A stretch of 22,845 bases of DNA from the NCBI GenBank assembly GCA_947482805.1, contig CANKLK010000018.1:1-22845 (forward strand), written 5' to 3'. Shown one piece after another: positions 22,503 to 22,845 of this stretch. Both the position numbers and the translations under genes were made by a program. The stretch's first letter is position 1. Each line of letters starts with the position of its first letter. Below the pieces are notes generated by a model. It did no database searches. It saw only the letters and a program-made list of their open reading frames with translations, and had not been told where the DNA came from. Source of the stretch: Flavobacteriaceae bacterium (GTDB taxonomy: Bacteria > Bacteroidota > Bacteroidia > Flavobacteriales > Flavobacteriaceae).

Positions 22503-22539
22503 AAAAACCGAAAACGCTTATTGAGTTTTCGGTTTTTTT
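22503..22539 (+). terminator. Rho-independent terminator after the initiator tRNA
   Basis: AAAAACCGAAAAC (22503-22515) pairs with GTTTTCGGTTTTT (22525-22537) around a 9-nt loop and ends in T7 (22533-22539). It lies 11 bp after the tRNA and 12 bp before the era start. Confidence 0.92.
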
Positions 22540-22551
22540 ATTCTAATTGAA

Positions 22552-22845
22552 ATGGAGCACAAAGCAGGCTTTGTAAATATTATTGGCAACCCAAACGTCG
22601 GAAAATCGACATTAATGAATGCATTCGTTGGTGAGCGTTTGTCTATTATTACCTCTAAAGCGCAAACCACTCGTCACAGAATTTTAGGTATTGTAAATGG
22701 GGATGACTTTCAGGTTATTTTATCAGATACTCCAGGAATCATCAAACCGGCTTATGAAATGCAAAAATCGATGATGGACTTTGTAAAGTCGGCATTTGAA
22801 GATGCAGATGTGTTGATATATATGGTAGAAATAGGAGAGAAGGAA
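22552..22845 (+). CDS. era: GTPase Era, N-terminal 98 residues (cut by window edge)
   Basis: Era is an essential GTPase that binds the 3' end of 16S rRNA and helps mature the 30S subunit. The visible part starts [20 protein letters not shown] with the P-loop G-N-P-N-V-G-K-S (12-19), the switch I segment K-A-Q-T-T-R-H-R-I with its conserved Thr (36-44), and G3 D-T-P-G at 59-62. The K-A-Q-T-T-R pattern separates Era from other Ras-like GTPases such as EngA. The frame is open to the window end; about two-thirds, including the KH domain, is outside. The initiator tRNA terminator lies just upstream, so era needs its own promoter or read-through; none is obvious in the 12-bp gap. Confidence 0.95.
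   Translation, partial: MEHKAGFVNIIGNPNVGKSTLMNAFVGERLSIITSKAQTTRHRILGIVNGDDFQVILSDTPGIIKPAYEMQKSMMDFVKSAFEDADVLIYMVEIGEKE

Overview
The window is from an AT-rich member of the Bacteroidetes, most likely a Flavobacterium or close relative. The main evidence is an intact gldK-gldL-gldM-gldN cluster (type IX secretion and gliding motor). Supporting evidence is the repeated promoter box TAnnTTTG typical of the phylum, the absence of clear Shine-Dalgarno sequences, and Bacteroidetes-type forms of several housekeeping proteins. No rRNA, CRISPR array, insertion sequence or prophage was seen.

Layout. 1-1446 (minus strand) holds the chaperonin genes groES and groEL (groEL runs off the left edge). 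A small four-helix-bundle gene is wedged between them, flanked by inward-facing arrays of 7-bp repeats. 1535-5497 (minus) is a cell-envelope block: a sigma-54 activator, an accessory lipoprotein, lptE, a TPR-like protein and secG, closed by a strong terminator. 5504-5585 is a second pair of inverted 7-bp repeat arrays with no gene inside. miaB (minus) follows, divergent from topA (plus). topA is followed after 3 bp by an arginase-fold protein that seems to have lost its metal ligands. The gldKLMN operon runs from 11174 to 15838 and ends at a hairpin terminator. The right part holds a FAD oxidoreductase, a convergent DUF983 protein, an ABC-F ATPase, a FemAB/GNAT-like protein, an exported plant-type leucine-rich-repeat protein, a J-domain/KTSC protein, an initiator tRNA-Met with its own promoter and terminator, and the start of era.

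How the genes work together. GldK (outer-membrane lipoprotein) and GldN (periplasmic) are the ring partners of the GldLM inner-membrane proton-driven motor that powers type IX secretion and gliding. SecG, LptE, GroES/GroEL, MiaB, TopA, the ABC-F protein, tRNA-fMet and Era are general housekeeping functions for export, LPS assembly, folding, tRNA modification, DNA supercoiling and translation.

Start codons were reconsidered throughout. Several longest open frames begin at TTG or at an implausible upstream ATG, and the better start is given here (sigma-54 activator, TPR-like protein, FAD oxidoreductase, DUF983, LRR protein). The FemAB-like gene appears to use a true TTG start. No gene-free stretch exceeds about 270 bp. 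The larger gaps (7037-7274, 10920-11173, 20504-20771, 22177-22418) hold mainly promoters, a palindrome and short hairpins, listed below. The most unusual items are the heptamer-array cassette in groESL with its gene-less counterpart at 5504-5585, and the degenerate arginase-fold protein beside the gliding motor operon.
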